Below are positions 16,891-25,649 of a DNA stretch of 64,000 nucleotides, in pieces. Both the position numbers and the translations under genes were made by a program. The first letter of the stretch is position 1, and each line of letters starts with the position of its first letter. Source of the DNA: Bacteroidota bacterium (GTDB lineage Bacteria; Bacteroidota; Bacteroidia; 2-12-FULL-35-15); NCBI GenBank assembly GCA_005772895.1, contig SXIH01000024.1, forward strand, positions 1 through 64,000, read 5' to 3'. The notes under the pieces are model-generated. The model made no database searches. It had not been told where the DNA came from and saw nothing but the letters and a program-made list of their open reading frames with translations.

Positions 16891-17424
16891 TTAAAAACCT
16901 GAAGTAAGACCTTTGATTAATCCTGCAGCTTCCAAATCTTTTCTTAAAAGATCGTACATTACAGAAACAACTACACCCACTTTGTATTCTTTACCAACTT
17001 TCATTCTGTCTTCAGCAGCAACTTGTCCGTCACCTGATACAGAAACGAATTTCATGTATTTTCCTCCATCAGCAAAAAACGCATCAAAAAAGTCTGCTTT
17101 TTCTTGCTCAAGAGCAGGATTATCAGTTAATGGTTTTTGTGTTGGGCAGCCAGAACCACTGTTTCCGTTGAACCCTTGGAAAATCATAGCGTGAACTGCA
17201 TTCTTTTTTGCTTGCTCAATAGCAACATCTGCTTTTTTAGAGTAAGAAAACACTTTAATTAATTTTGTTCCTTCGTTACCAACGCCAACGCATTGAACTT
17301 CGTAGCGCCATAATTTAGTGTCTTTATCAGCTTTTTTTCCAGCTTGTGCAAATGCGGAAGTTGAATAAACAGTTGCGAACAATATAGTTACAGCAACCAT
17401 TAATAGTTTTGTTGTTTTTTTCAT
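16891..17424 (-). CDS. Exported protein, paralogue of the 16381 gene, cluster gene 2
   Basis: 177 residues with a signal peptide (MKKTTKLLMVAVTILFATVYS) and mature part with YEVQCVGVGNEG, AIEQAKKNAVHAMIFQGF, AFFADGGKYMKFVSVSGDG and a C-terminal helix DLLRKDLEAAGLIKG. Shared motifs with the next gene show duplication. It is the first gene after the hairpin at 17480-17527, so it probably has its own promoter; an A/T-rich leader lies just upstream. The function is unknown; location is periplasm or outer membrane. Confidence 0.7.
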   Translation of the reverse strand: MKKTTKLLMVAVTILFATVYSTSAFAQAGKKADKDTKLWRYEVQCVGVGNEGTKLIKVFSYSKKADVAIEQAKKNAVHAMIFQGFNGNSGSGCPTQKPLTDNPALEQEKADFFDAFFADGGKYMKFVSVSGDGQVAAEDRMKVGKEYKVGVVVSVMYDLLRKDLEAAGLIKGLTSGF

Positions 17425-17479
17425 TTGTTTAGTTTTAGGTTTTTAAAAATTTACAACGTGCCAATTCCAATTATTGTTC

Positions 17480-17527
17480 CAAAAAAAATCTCCTCAAAAT
17501 GATGTGTTTTTTATCATCTTGAGGAGA
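17480..17527 (-). terminator. Intrinsic terminator of the 17538 gene
   Basis: TCTCCTCAA pairs with TTGAGGAGA, with a further ATGAT/ATCAT stem inside. On the minus strand the hairpin is followed by eight T residues. It separates the 469-residue gene from the four genes below it. Confidence 0.85.
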
Positions 17528-17537
17528 ATTATTTTTC

Positions 17538-18947
17538 TTACTTAATTTGTCTGATTAACATACCAGAGTAGAATTTAGAACCACCTTTGAAAGTAGTTTC
17601 AGTGTAAACTGGTTTTGGAGGCAATGGTTTTCCGTCTTTATCCAAAGCTACTTCTACTTCAGGAGCTTCACCATCTAAAGCGAAACGGTTATCCCAAATA
17701 GCGTCAGTTACTTTAATTTTACCTTTGCTAACGTATTTAGTTTTTCCAGTTTTCTCGTCAAGTTGTTGTTCAAGAACTTCAAATTTATCACCAGCTTCTA
17801 AACCTTCTTTTAAACCAATTTTAGCAGTGATAGGGTTTCCGCTATATAAAGGAATTTTAGTTTTGAAAACTTCATAATCTCTTTGCAATTTAGCGATAGA
17901 AGCATCTGTAGCATTTTGAGTTGCCGCAGCAATTAATTCTTCTTCTGTTCTTTTTTTCTTCAACGACAATGGAACATTAGCTAATGCTTTTCCATCACCA
18001 ATGTATTTCAATGTAAATAATTTAGAATCATCAAATGCTTTCTTTTTCTTTGCGTCAATGCTAGAAGCATCCATCCATAAATCATTATAGAAAACTGCTT
18101 CAACTGAATCGTTCCAAACTAATTGGAATAAATAAGAAGTACACTGAACAATGTATCCTTCAGTAGCTTTTTTGTAAGCAGCATCTTTAGCAGCTTGCAT
18201 TTCTGGAGTAATAGGAACATTTGGAACACCTCCACCTGGAACTTTACCTTTTAATTTTCCACCTGCAGCACCACCGGCAACAGCAGCTGTAGCAGCTAAA
18301 GCAGCTTGTGCGGCATCATAAATTTCTTTTTTACTAACGTAGTTGAAACGAGTTGCAACAACAAAAGTATTTCCAATCAATTCAACTCCCGCATCAGCAA
18401 TAGAAGCCATTCCTCTTACAGAACCTTTAGCAGTGCTAACTTGTAATGCACTAGCATCATAAGAACCTCTTTCACCAATTAAATTCATATTGAAAGCTCC
18501 TGATGCATCTCTGTTGAACCATTTAGCAACCAAGTCTTTAGCAACATTGTTTGCAATCAAATATTTTTCAACTACTTGAGGAAGGTATTTTGCATCAGTA
18601 GTATCTACTAATCCACCTGATGCACCTGCAGCAGCTCCTTTAGCCATTCCTTTCATCTTTCCTGCAGCTTTTCCATCTGTTTTTGCACCTAATGCAGCTT
18701 TTTCTTCTGCTGTCAATGCATATTTATCAGGAGCAAAAGAACGTGACGCCAATGAATGGTCGTTGTATTTGTCAGGCAAAGGTTGTTTTGTAAAAACATC
18801 TTTAATGACTTTTGCATTTGGAAGTTTTGCATCGTCAATGATTATAGAATGTAGAGAGCTTCTTCTGTATTTCACCTCTGCTTTTTTGTCTTGTGCAACT
18901 GCAGACGCAGTAACTGCCAGAGCAACAAATAAAAATAAATTTTTCAT
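17538..18947 (-). CDS. Large exported protein of unknown function, cluster gene 1
   Basis: 469 residues with signal peptide (MKNLFLFVALAVTASAVAQ). Recognisable blocks are KYRRSSLHSIIID and LPDKYNDHSLASRSF near the N-terminus, a Gly/Ala/Lys-rich low-complexity stretch near 90-110, NNVAKDLVAKWFNRD, FNMNLIGERGSYDAS, IADAGVELIGNTFVV, and a second low-complexity Gly/Ala stretch near 225. These blocks resemble a conserved Bacteroidota family with no assigned function. The WFNRD and ERGSYDAS blocks might suggest an enzyme or a folded domain, but no known catalytic motif is present. It starts the five-gene group, with its own terminator. Confidence 0.7.
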   Translation of the reverse strand: MKNLFLFVALAVTASAVAQDKKAEVKYRRSSLHSIIIDDAKLPNAKVIKDVFTKQPLPDKYNDHSLASRSFAPDKYALTAEEKAALGAKTDGKAAGKMKGMAKGAAAGASGGLVDTTDAKYLPQVVEKYLIANNVAKDLVAKWFNRDASGAFNMNLIGERGSYDASALQVSTAKGSVRGMASIADAGVELIGNTFVVATRFNYVSKKEIYDAAQAALAATAAVAGGAAGGKLKGKVPGGGVPNVPITPEMQAAKDAAYKKATEGYIVQCTSYLFQLVWNDSVEAVFYNDLWMDASSIDAKKKKAFDDSKLFTLKYIGDGKALANVPLSLKKKRTEEELIAAATQNATDASIAKLQRDYEVFKTKIPLYSGNPITAKIGLKEGLEAGDKFEVLEQQLDEKTGKTKYVSKGKIKVTDAIWDNRFALDGEAPEVEVALDKDGKPLPPKPVYTETTFKGGSKFYSGMLIRQIK

Positions 18948-19209
18948 AATTGTTTTAGTTTAGTTTAGTTATTTATAGTAAGGGGAGGCTAATATATAAT
19001 AAATTTTATTGATGAATTGCCTTTTTTACATTTTTAATTTATAAATAACACGAAGTGCTAAATAGGGTTGTTTGTAATTATCAGAAAACTAAAGCAATAG
19101 CATAAATTTCCAGTTGTTCAATTCTTGTGAGTAATAGTTTTTTACATAGGATAAGCTGCTAATATTTAAAATAAACACGATTTTTATTGACTTCGCCTCA
19201 TCTAAAGCT

Positions 19210-19217
19210 TACTTTTG
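19210..19217 (+). promoter_or_regulatory. Probable -7 box for the queA transcript
   Basis: TACTTTTG matches the Bacteroidota -7 consensus TAnnTTTG; an ATTG at 19186-19189 lies close to the -33 position. The region 18948-19257 holds no other feature I can support. Confidence 0.5.
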
Positions 19218-19257
19218 CGCCCTTATTAATCGAGAATATATAAATCCCGTAAGATTT

Positions 19258-19434
19258 ATGCAATATACAGAGCGTTCTGCACCTGTTGTTTCAAACAATC
19301 TTACTCCAAAACAATTAAACTTATATGAAATATTAGCCATAGTTAAGACTTCATATCAGCACAAAAGAACGTATGGCGTATTCCATATGACAACTAAAAA
19401 ACAAATAATAACATATGAAATTATCACAGTTTAA
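19258..19434 (+). CDS. Possible 58-residue leader ORF upstream of queA
   Basis: An ATG at 19258 opens a 58-codon frame that begins [19 protein letters not shown] and stops 20 bases inside queA, in another frame. It starts about 40 bases after the TACTTTTG box, so it would be on the queA mRNA and could couple to queA translation. I do not recognise the product, and AT-rich leaders produce such frames by chance; the call is weak. An alternative is that this 467-bp gap is simply untranslated leader. Confidence 0.27.
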   Translation: MQYTERSAPVVSNNLTPKQLNLYEILAIVKTSYQHKRTYGVFHMTTKKQIITYEIITV

Positions 19435-20464
19435 ATTTAATTTACCAAAAGAATTAATTGCTGAAACACCTGCAAAAACACGTGACGAAGCAAGATTGAT
19501 GGTTGTAAACCGTAAAACAGGAAAAATTGAACACAAGCATTTTAAGGATGTTTTGAGTTATTTCGGAGATGGAGATTGTATGATTTTGAATGATACAAAG
19601 GTATTTCCGGCACGTATGTACGGAAATAAAGAAAAGACAGGTGCAAAGATTGAAGTGTTTTTATTGCGCGAATTAAATGCTGAAAGCCGTTTATGGGATG
19701 TGCTTGTTGATCCTGCCCGTAAAATCCGAATTGGAAATAAACTTTATTTTGGTGATGATGATACATTGGTTGCTGAGGTAATTGATAACACAACTTCCCG
19801 TGGAAGAACATTGAGATTTTTGTTTGATGGTTCTTATGAAGAGTTCCGTAAAACTTTGTACGATATGGGAGAAACACCACTTCCTAAATACATTAAGCGT
19901 GCTCCGACTGAAGATGATAAAGAACGTTATCAAACTGTTTATGCAAAAAATGAAGGAGCAGTTGCTGCTCCTACTGCAGGTTTACATTTTAGTCGTGAAC
20001 TTTTAAAACGATTGGAATTAAAAGGGGTGAATTTTGCAAATGTTACTTTACATGTCGGTTTAGGAACTTTCAGAACAGTGGAAGTAGAAGATTTGACAAA
20101 ACATAAAATGGATTCGGAGCAAGCTTATATTGCTGAAAAGGATTGTAAGATTATAAATAAATCACGTGAAGCCAGAAAGAAAGTTTGTGTTGTTGGAACA
20201 ACGACTATGCGTGCAATTGAAACTTCTGTTAGTACGGATGGTTATGTAAAACCTTATGATGGTTGGACAAATAAATTTATTTTTCCTCCTTACGATTTTA
20301 GTGTAGCAAATTGTATGATCACTAATTTTCATACACCTGAATCAACTTTATTGATGATGGTTTGCGCTTTTGGCGGATACGATTTAATGATGAAAGCTTA
20401 CAAAGAAGCAATCAAAGAAAAGTATCGCTTTTATACTTACGGAGATGCAATGTTAATCTTGTAA
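19415..20464 (+). CDS. queA: S-adenosylmethionine:tRNA ribosyltransferase-isomerase
   Basis: Transfers and isomerises the ribosyl part of S-adenosylmethionine onto preQ1 in tRNA to form epoxyqueuosine, the step before queuosine. The 349-residue product has the expected N-terminus ([15 protein letters not shown]), the [12 protein letters not shown] motif near residue 55, [14 protein letters not shown] near 188, and [20 protein letters not shown] near 213. Length is normal. The gene ends at a palindromic hairpin before ispD. No other queuosine gene is in the window. Confidence 0.97.
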   Translation: MKLSQFKFNLPKELIAETPAKTRDEARLMVVNRKTGKIEHKHFKDVLSYFGDGDCMILNDTKVFPARMYGNKEKTGAKIEVFLLRELNAESRLWDVLVDPARKIRIGNKLYFGDDDTLVAEVIDNTTSRGRTLRFLFDGSYEEFRKTLYDMGETPLPKYIKRAPTEDDKERYQTVYAKNEGAVAAPTAGLHFSRELLKRLELKGVNFANVTLHVGLGTFRTVEVEDLTKHKMDSEQAYIAEKDCKIINKSREARKKVCVVGTTTMRAIETSVSTDGYVKPYDGWTNKFIFPPYDFSVANCMITNFHTPESTLLMMVCAFGGYDLMMKAYKEAIKEKYRFYTYGDAMLIL

Positions 20465-20482
20465 GTACAGATAACTAATCAT

Positions 20483-20537
20483 TACGAATTTACGAATAGT
20501 GGTAATTGGTACTAAGATTCGTAAATTCGTTTTTTTA
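20483..20537 (+). terminator. Palindrome with T-run between queA and ispD (dispersed ACGAATTTACGAA repeat)
   Basis: ACGAATTTACGAAT pairs with ATTCGTAAATTCGT around a 19-base loop and is followed by seven T residues, as in a terminator for queA. The same palindrome, without the T-run, occurs at 22596-22651, so it is also a dispersed repeat. Confidence 0.65.
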
Positions 20538-20560
20538 TTCGTTATTTGTACAATTTCAAA

Positions 20561-21223
20561 ATGAAAAAGTATGTAATCATAGTAGCTGGTGGAACCGGGA
20601 ATCGCATGAACAATGCTGTTCCTAAGCAGTTTATTGAGCTGAAAGGGAAACCTATTTTGATGCATACGATTGAAAAATTTATTCAAACTTTTTCTGATAT
20701 TTCTGTGATTGTTGTTTTGGCAAAACAGTTAAACGATGAATGGAAAAATCTTTGCACAAAACATAATTTTACAATTCAACATCAATTAATAGATGGCGGA
20801 GAAACAAGATACCATTCAGTAAAAAATGGTTTATCACTTGTTCCCGATGCGTGTATAGTTGGAATTCATGATGCAGCAAGGCCATTGGTAAGTTCACAAA
20901 CAATCAAAAACGCATATGAAACTGCAGAGGTGTTAGGCAATGCTTCTCCTGCAATTCCATTAAATGATTCGATAAGATATTTAAAAGGAAAAGAAAGTTG
21001 TGCAGTTGATCGAACACATTATTCCATTATTCAAACGCCACAATGTTTTCATTCCGATTTAATTAAAAAAGCGTTTTTGAAAGAATACAAGCCCGAATTT
21101 ACAGATGATGCAACTGTTTTGGAAGCTTTTGGCGAAAAGATAAATTTGATTGAAGGCAATCGAGAAAACATAAAGATTACTACGGAGCAGGATTTGGCTA
21201 TTGCTGTTGCTTTGATGAAGTGA
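20561..21223 (+). CDS. ispD: 2-C-methyl-D-erythritol 4-phosphate cytidylyltransferase
   Basis: Third enzyme of the non-mevalonate (MEP) isoprenoid pathway, joining CTP and methylerythritol 4-phosphate. The 220-residue product has the nucleotide-binding start IIVAGGTGNRMNNAVPKQF at residues 6-24, IHDAARPLV near 105, TPQCFHSDLI near 155 and the C-terminal FTDDATVLEAFG and GNRENIKITTEQDL. The ATG at 20561 is chosen; a start five codons upstream lacks support. The stop codon TGA overlaps the first base of an inverted-repeat element. The polyprenyl synthase at 23734 uses the same pathway's products. Confidence 0.97.
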   Translation: MKKYVIIVAGGTGNRMNNAVPKQFIELKGKPILMHTIEKFIQTFSDISVIVVLAKQLNDEWKNLCTKHNFTIQHQLIDGGETRYHSVKNGLSLVPDACIVGIHDAARPLVSSQTIKNAYETAEVLGNASPAIPLNDSIRYLKGKESCAVDRTHYSIIQTPQCFHSDLIKKAFLKEYKPEFTDDATVLEAFGEKINLIEGNRENIKITTEQDLAIAVALMK

Positions 21224-21393
21224 TAGGAACGCAGATTTTTATGATGGTTATGATTTGTTAAGATTTTTAAATTAAATCATATTTTTTTGAAGTGTTTCCT
21301 GGATTTTTTGTTTTATAGACATATGATTTTTTTGTGAGATAAAATAAAAGATTATTTTTTATCATAATAATCATAAAAATCTGCGTTCCTATT
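21223..21393. repeat. Terminal-inverted-repeat element, copy 2
   Basis: A 171-bp element fills the whole gap between the convergent ispD and amidohydrolase genes. It opens with ATAGGAACGCAGATTTTTAT and closes with ATAAAAATCTGCGTTCCTAT, near-perfect inverted ends. The last base of the ispD stop overlaps its left end, and the stop of the amidohydrolase abuts its right end. The transcript would fold into a long hairpin able to end transcription both ways. Confidence 0.88.
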
Positions 21394-22578
21394 TTAAGCC
21401 AATTTCACTACTTCAGTCTTCTCAGTAATCATCATCCCATCCAGATTCTTCAACAAATTCAATCCAGGTTTTTTTCCTTTTTCAATTGTCCCCAATTGAT
21501 TTAATCCTAAAAATTTTGCACCATTTTTTGTTGCCCAGGTGAGCAATGTTTGTAAAGGAATTTGAGGATAGTGTTTTGCAATGGTTTTAATTTCATCCAA
21601 AATAGATAAACTCCAATTAGACGCAAGGCTATCTGTTCCGATTGTCACACAAGCATTTTCATTAATAAAGATGTTGTAATCAGGTAATTTGTTTTCTATA
21701 TACAAGTTTGCATTTGGACAAGTACAAAAATAGATATTAGATATTAGATTTGAGATATTAGACTTAATCCATTGCAAATCTTCTTTTGTTGTAAATGTAT
21801 TGTGTACAAATAGTATTTTTTGTGATAATGGTAATTTTGGAAATATAGTACGCAATGAATTAAGGCCTGTTTTTGGAATTATTTCCATGTTGATTCCCAT
21901 TCTTGAAAAGGCTTCAAACATTGCTCCGGAATGAGAAATAAATAATTCACTTTCCTCCAAACTTTCCTGATTATGAATGCTTATGAGTGCATTTTTCTTT
22001 ACAGCTTCTTCAGAAATTAATCTGAATAATTTTTCGGAAACGCTATAAGGCGCATGTGGAACAATGGAATGTGGAAGTTCTTTTAATTGTTTTCCAAGAT
22101 TAATTGCATTTGCAAAAATTTCATCTGCTTTATCTGGATTAAAATCAAAAACTTCAATAAATGTATGATAGAAAATTGAGCTGTTTGATTTTTGTTTGAA
22201 AGTATCATTGTTATTAGAAATATCACCAACAGCAACAATTCCATTTTTTACCATTTCAGCATCTGCATGTGCAATAGCGTCCTGAATTTGATTTTCTGAA
22301 AAGGAAGTACGTTTACCCAATAACTCTTTTATAAAACCAGTCATTCCAGCATTTTCTGAAACCTGAGAATGCATATGAGAAAGCTCCAAATGACAATGTG
22401 TGTTTATGAATCCCGGACAAATAATTCCTTCGTAATGTTGGATGTCCGATGTCGGATGACCGATGCCAGACATGCTTTCAACTGAGAGAATGGCTCCATC
22501 ATCATCAATCGTAATAATACCATTTTTAATTGGTTCAGAGGCAATGGGGAAAATATAATCGGCAGAGATTTTACGCAT
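21394..22578 (-). CDS. Amidohydrolase-superfamily deaminase-like protein
   Basis: A 394-residue metal-dependent hydrolase of the ATZ/TRZ/guanine-deaminase group. Metal ligands are visible: [11 protein letters not shown] (HxH) near residue 57, [11 protein letters not shown] near 168, [11 protein letters not shown] near 253 and the late Asp in IGTDSLASN near 313. The C-terminal composite sheet has [14 protein letters not shown]. The substrate cannot be told; family members deaminate purines, pterins or S-adenosylhomocysteine-like compounds, and a menaquinone-pathway aminofutalosine deaminase is another option. Two dispersed repeats are read in frame, at 22440-22470 and 21731-21765, each adding several residues in loops. 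Confidence 0.85.
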   Translation of the reverse strand: MRKISADYIFPIASEPIKNGIITIDDDGAILSVESMSGIGHPTSDIQHYEGIICPGFINTHCHLELSHMHSQVSENAGMTGFIKELLGKRTSFSENQIQDAIAHADAEMVKNGIVAVGDISNNNDTFKQKSNSSIFYHTFIEVFDFNPDKADEIFANAINLGKQLKELPHSIVPHAPYSVSEKLFRLISEEAVKKNALISIHNQESLEESELFISHSGAMFEAFSRMGINMEIIPKTGLNSLRTIFPKLPLSQKILFVHNTFTTKEDLQWIKSNISNLISNIYFCTCPNANLYIENKLPDYNIFINENACVTIGTDSLASNWSLSILDEIKTIAKHYPQIPLQTLLTWATKNGAKFLGLNQLGTIEKGKKPGLNLLKNLDGMMITEKTEVVKLA

Positions 22579-22595
22579 AAATAGCTTTTATAATG

Positions 22596-22651
22596 CACGA
22601 ATTTACGAAATTATAAAGCTCTTTATATGAATATCTATTCGTAAATTTGTG
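22596..22651 (+). promoter_or_regulatory. Palindrome containing the rlmN -7 box
   Basis: CACGAATTTACGAA and TTCGTAAATTTGTG form a 14-bp inverted repeat around a 28-base centre. The right arm includes TAAATTTG (22642-22649), a good -7 box, 11 bases before the rlmN ATG at 22661. The palindrome is related to the one after queA. It could be an operator or just a repeat that donated a promoter. Confidence 0.55.
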
Positions 22652-22660
22652 TTTAGTCAA

Positions 22661-23737
22661 ATGGAACAAAAGAAAGATATACGGGCACTTTCACTCGAAG
22701 AACTAAAAGCTGTTTTTGTAGAAAACGGTGATCAGGCTTTTCGGGCTAAACAAGTGTATGAATGGCTTTGGAAAAAGTCGGCAATTACTTTTGATGAAAT
22801 GACTAACCTTTCAAAATCTACCCGTGAATTACTCGACAAACATTTTGTGATTAACGCAGTGAAGGTGGATGATATGCAAATCAGCAGCGATCGTACTATA
22901 AAAAATGCATTTAAACTTTATGATAGTAATATTGTAGAAGGAGTTTTAATTCCTAGTACAACCCGGATGACTGCTTGTATTTCTTCTCAGGTTGGTTGTA
23001 GTTTAACTTGTAAATTTTGTGCTACTGGAAAATTAGAACGATTACGGAATTTAAATGCCGATGAAATATATGATCAGGTTGTTTTAATAAAAAATCAGGC
23101 AGAAGAAAAATACAAAACACCTCTTACCAATATTGTTTACATGGGAATGGGTGAACCACTGTTGAATTATAAAAATGTATTGGATTCAGTTCAAAAAATA
23201 ACTTCTCCGGAAGGATTGAATATGTCGCCACAACGAATCACCATCAGTACTGCCGGAGTTTCAAAAATGATTAAGAAGTTGGGTGATGATGGAGTAAAAT
23301 TTAATTTAGCTTTATCCTTACATGCTGCCAATGACGAAAAAAGAAATCACATCATGCCAATTAATGAAAGTAATTCATTAGAAGCATTGGCTGAAGCTTT
23401 GAAATATTTTTATGAAAAAACAGGAACGCGTGTAACGTATGAATATATTGCTTTTAAAGATTTTAACGATGGAATAGAAGATGCTCAGGATTTAGCAAAA
23501 TTCTGTAAACACATTCCATGCAAAGTAAATATTATTGAATACAATCCGATTGATGACGGAGAGTTTCAGCAAACAACATCAGAAAGGCTGGATGCATTTG
23601 CCAAATATTTAGAGAGCAAAAACATTATTGTAAATGTTAGAAGAAGCAGAGGGAAAGATATTGATGCAGCGTGCGGGCAGTTAGCAAATAAGAATAAAGA
23701 AGGATTTGAAAAAAGAAAAATGAAGGCCAAAGCATGA
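22661..23737 (+). CDS. rlmN: 23S rRNA (adenine-2503-C2)-methyltransferase RlmN
   Basis: Radical-SAM enzyme that methylates C2 of A2503 in 23S rRNA and A37 in several tRNAs. The 358-residue product has the CxxxCxxC cluster-binding motif in CSLTCKFCATG near residue 115, the SAM-binding MGMGEPLLNY near 165, and the catalytic cysteine region ending in GRDIDAACGQL-like SRGKDIDAACGQLANK. I use the ATG at 22661 rather than a TTG four codons earlier. The stop codon overlaps the start of the polyprenyl synthase gene (ATGA), showing translational coupling. Confidence 0.97.
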   Translation: MEQKKDIRALSLEELKAVFVENGDQAFRAKQVYEWLWKKSAITFDEMTNLSKSTRELLDKHFVINAVKVDDMQISSDRTIKNAFKLYDSNIVEGVLIPSTTRMTACISSQVGCSLTCKFCATGKLERLRNLNADEIYDQVVLIKNQAEEKYKTPLTNIVYMGMGEPLLNYKNVLDSVQKITSPEGLNMSPQRITISTAGVSKMIKKLGDDGVKFNLALSLHAANDEKRNHIMPINESNSLEALAEALKYFYEKTGTRVTYEYIAFKDFNDGIEDAQDLAKFCKHIPCKVNIIEYNPIDDGEFQQTTSERLDAFAKYLESKNIIVNVRRSRGKDIDAACGQLANKNKEGFEKRKMKAKA

Positions 23738-24705
23738 CAGTAGATCAAATAAAAGCACCGATTGAAAATGAGATGGCTGAATTTGAATTGAAGTTTAAAG
23801 CTTCAATGAAAAGTTCGGTTCCCTTGTTGGACAAAATCACGCATTATATTGTAAAGCGCAAAGGAAAACAGTTGCGCCCGATGTTTGTTTTTTTGTCGGC
23901 AAAAATGGTTGGTGAAATGAATGAATCAACTTACCGTGCAGCATCATTGATAGAACTTTTGCATACAGCCACTTTGGTTCATGATGATGTGGTGGATGAT
24001 TCAAATGAACGCAGAGGATTTTTTTCTGTGAATGCACTCTGGAAAAATAAAATTGCTGTTTTGGTAGGAGATTTTTTATTGTCGAGAGGCTTGCTGCTTT
24101 CTGTTGATAACAAAGATTATCATTTGTTGGGTTTGGTTTCCAATGCAGTAAGAGAAATGAGTGAAGGAGAATTGTTACAAATTGAAAAAGCCAGAAAATT
24201 GGATATTGATGAAGCAGTTTATTTTGATATCATCCGTAAAAAAACAGCATCCTTAATTGCCTCTTGTTGCGCTTGCGGAGCTGCATCTGTTACAAAAGAT
24301 GAAAAAGTGGTAGAACAAATGCGTGCCTTTGGAGAAGCTGTGGGAATTGCATTTCAGATAAAAGATGATTTGTTTGATTATGGTGATGGCTCAAATATTG
24401 GGAAACCAACCGGAATAGATATCAAGGAAAAAAAGATGACTCTCCCATTGATATTTGCTTTGAATAATGCAAGTTATTTCGAAAAAAGAAGGATCATCAA
24501 CATTGTAAAAAACAACAATAACAATCCGAAAAAAGTTGCTGAGGTAATTGATTTTGTGATTAAGAGTGGCGGTATTCAATATGCAGAAAGTAAAATGAAC
24601 GAATATAAAAACCGTGCTTTAAATTTGCTTTCACAATTTTCGGAAAACCCTTCACGCGCATCTTTAGAAGGCTTAGTAAAATATACAACAGAACGTAAAA
24701 ATTAA
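23734..24705 (+). CDS. Long-chain polyprenyl diphosphate synthase
   Basis: Condenses isopentenyl diphosphate units into a long all-trans prenyl chain, most likely the side chain of menaquinone. The 323-residue product has the first Asp-rich motif as HDDVVDD near residue 85 in LLHTATLVHDDVVDDSNERRG, and the second as DDLFDYGD near 210 in FQIKDDLFDYGDGSNIGKPT. Small residues five and four positions before the first motif fit a long-chain product, though chain length cannot be read exactly. It overlaps rlmN by four bases. Confidence 0.95.
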   Translation: MTVDQIKAPIENEMAEFELKFKASMKSSVPLLDKITHYIVKRKGKQLRPMFVFLSAKMVGEMNESTYRAASLIELLHTATLVHDDVVDDSNERRGFFSVNALWKNKIAVLVGDFLLSRGLLLSVDNKDYHLLGLVSNAVREMSEGELLQIEKARKLDIDEAVYFDIIRKKTASLIASCCACGAASVTKDEKVVEQMRAFGEAVGIAFQIKDDLFDYGDGSNIGKPTGIDIKEKKMTLPLIFALNNASYFEKRRIINIVKNNNNNPKKVAEVIDFVIKSGGIQYAESKMNEYKNRALNLLSQFSENPSRASLEGLVKYTTERKN

Positions 24706-24711
24706 ATTAGC

Positions 24712-25176
24712 ATGAAAACGAAAATTATTTTCTTCTCTGTAATTATTATAGGATTAATTTCTTGCTCAAATCAAGCAGCAGATAAAAAGATAACAGAAGC
24801 AGAAGTTGAAAAATCTACGAAAGTTGATTCTACAACATTCACCATTGTATCGCAACAAGATACCACAACAAAAGACGGTGAAAGCATTATCAAATATCCG
24901 AATGGAAATGTAAAAATGCTTGGCATGATGAAAGATGGAAAACGCGAAGGTTTATGGAAAAGTTTTTACGAAAACGGTCTTCACTGGAGTGAAACCACTT
25001 TTTCTGCAGGAATTAAAAATGGAAAAACTACCACCTGGTACGAAAACGGAAAAAAACGATACGATGGTTTCTTTACAAATGATAAGGAAAGTGGTAAATG
25101 GACTTATTGGAATGAAGCAGGGGAACTTGTGGATACAAAAGACTATGACCTGCCTGCAACAGGCAATAAAAAGTAA
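24712..25176 (+). CDS. Lipoprotein with MORN-type (YwqK-like) repeats
   Basis: 154 residues; a lipobox-type signal (IIIGLISC) puts the mature N-terminus at Cys 18. The body has three MORN_2-style repeats of about 22 residues, each like YPNGNVKMLGMMKDGKREG or YENGKKRYDGFFTNDKESG. Automatic pipelines often label such proteins antitoxins of YwqK type, but no toxin partner is present and the repeat is a general beta-hairpin module. It lies 7 bases after the polyprenyl synthase gene, so it is likely read from the same transcript. The function is unknown. Confidence 0.75.
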   Translation: MKTKIIFFSVIIIGLISCSNQAADKKITEAEVEKSTKVDSTTFTIVSQQDTTTKDGESIIKYPNGNVKMLGMMKDGKREGLWKSFYENGLHWSETTFSAGIKNGKTTTWYENGKKRYDGFFTNDKESGKWTYWNEAGELVDTKDYDLPATGNKK

Positions 25177-25227
25177 AAAACACCATTTTTGCCATTAATT
25201 GTGCTATCAGAATTTTAAACCTTGTTT

Positions 25228-25235
25228 TATATTTG
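25228..25235 (+). promoter_or_regulatory. -7 box of the first cytochrome-like lipoprotein
   Basis: TATATTTG fits TAnnTTTG and lies 20 bases before the ATG at 25255. The same box, with similar bases after it, precedes the second paralogue at 25650-25657. Confidence 0.6.
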
Positions 25236-25254
25236 TGTTATCAATAAAAACAAC

Positions 25255-25605
25255 ATGAAAAAGCTATCTATACTTCTGATTTTTGCTGTGTTTCTCCTAG
25301 GTTCATGTACTTTCGAAAAGGCTGTTCCGCTTCCTGCCGGATGTACTACAACAATGTATTATGCTACTGATATAAAACCTTTCATCGACTCTAAATGTGT
25401 AGTTTGTCATTCCAATATTCCATCATATATGAATGCGGGGGACTTTACAGATTTTAATCATTTAAAGGAGTTAATTAACGATGGAACCTTCAAAGACCGC
25501 GTGTTTAATAAAAAGGACATGGCTCCTCCCGGTTATGATCAACTTACCGAAGCAGAGTTGGGGAAGTTAAGATGCTGGTTAGACCAAGGTGCTCCCAATA
25601 ATTAA
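25255..25605 (+). CDS. Monoheme c-type cytochrome-like lipoprotein, copy 1
   Basis: 116 residues with a lipobox (VFLLGSC) and a single heme c attachment motif CVVCH near residue 47. A Met in KKDMAPPGYDQL near 87 is a plausible sixth heme ligand, and LRCWLDQGAPNN closes the protein as in short Planctomycete-type cytochrome c domains. It would be anchored to a membrane and carry electrons or serve as a redox sensor. It is a tandem paralogue of the next gene (shared GSCTFEKA start, shared end CWxxQGAxNN). An upstream in-frame ATG at 25222 would spoil the signal peptide and overlaps the promoter. Confidence 0.8.
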   Translation: MKKLSILLIFAVFLLGSCTFEKAVPLPAGCTTTMYYATDIKPFIDSKCVVCHSNIPSYMNAGDFTDFNHLKELINDGTFKDRVFNKKDMAPPGYDQLTEAELGKLRCWLDQGAPNN

Positions 25606-25649
25606 TAGTAATTAGATGCTTCCCTTATTGATTTATTTTATTATTATTC

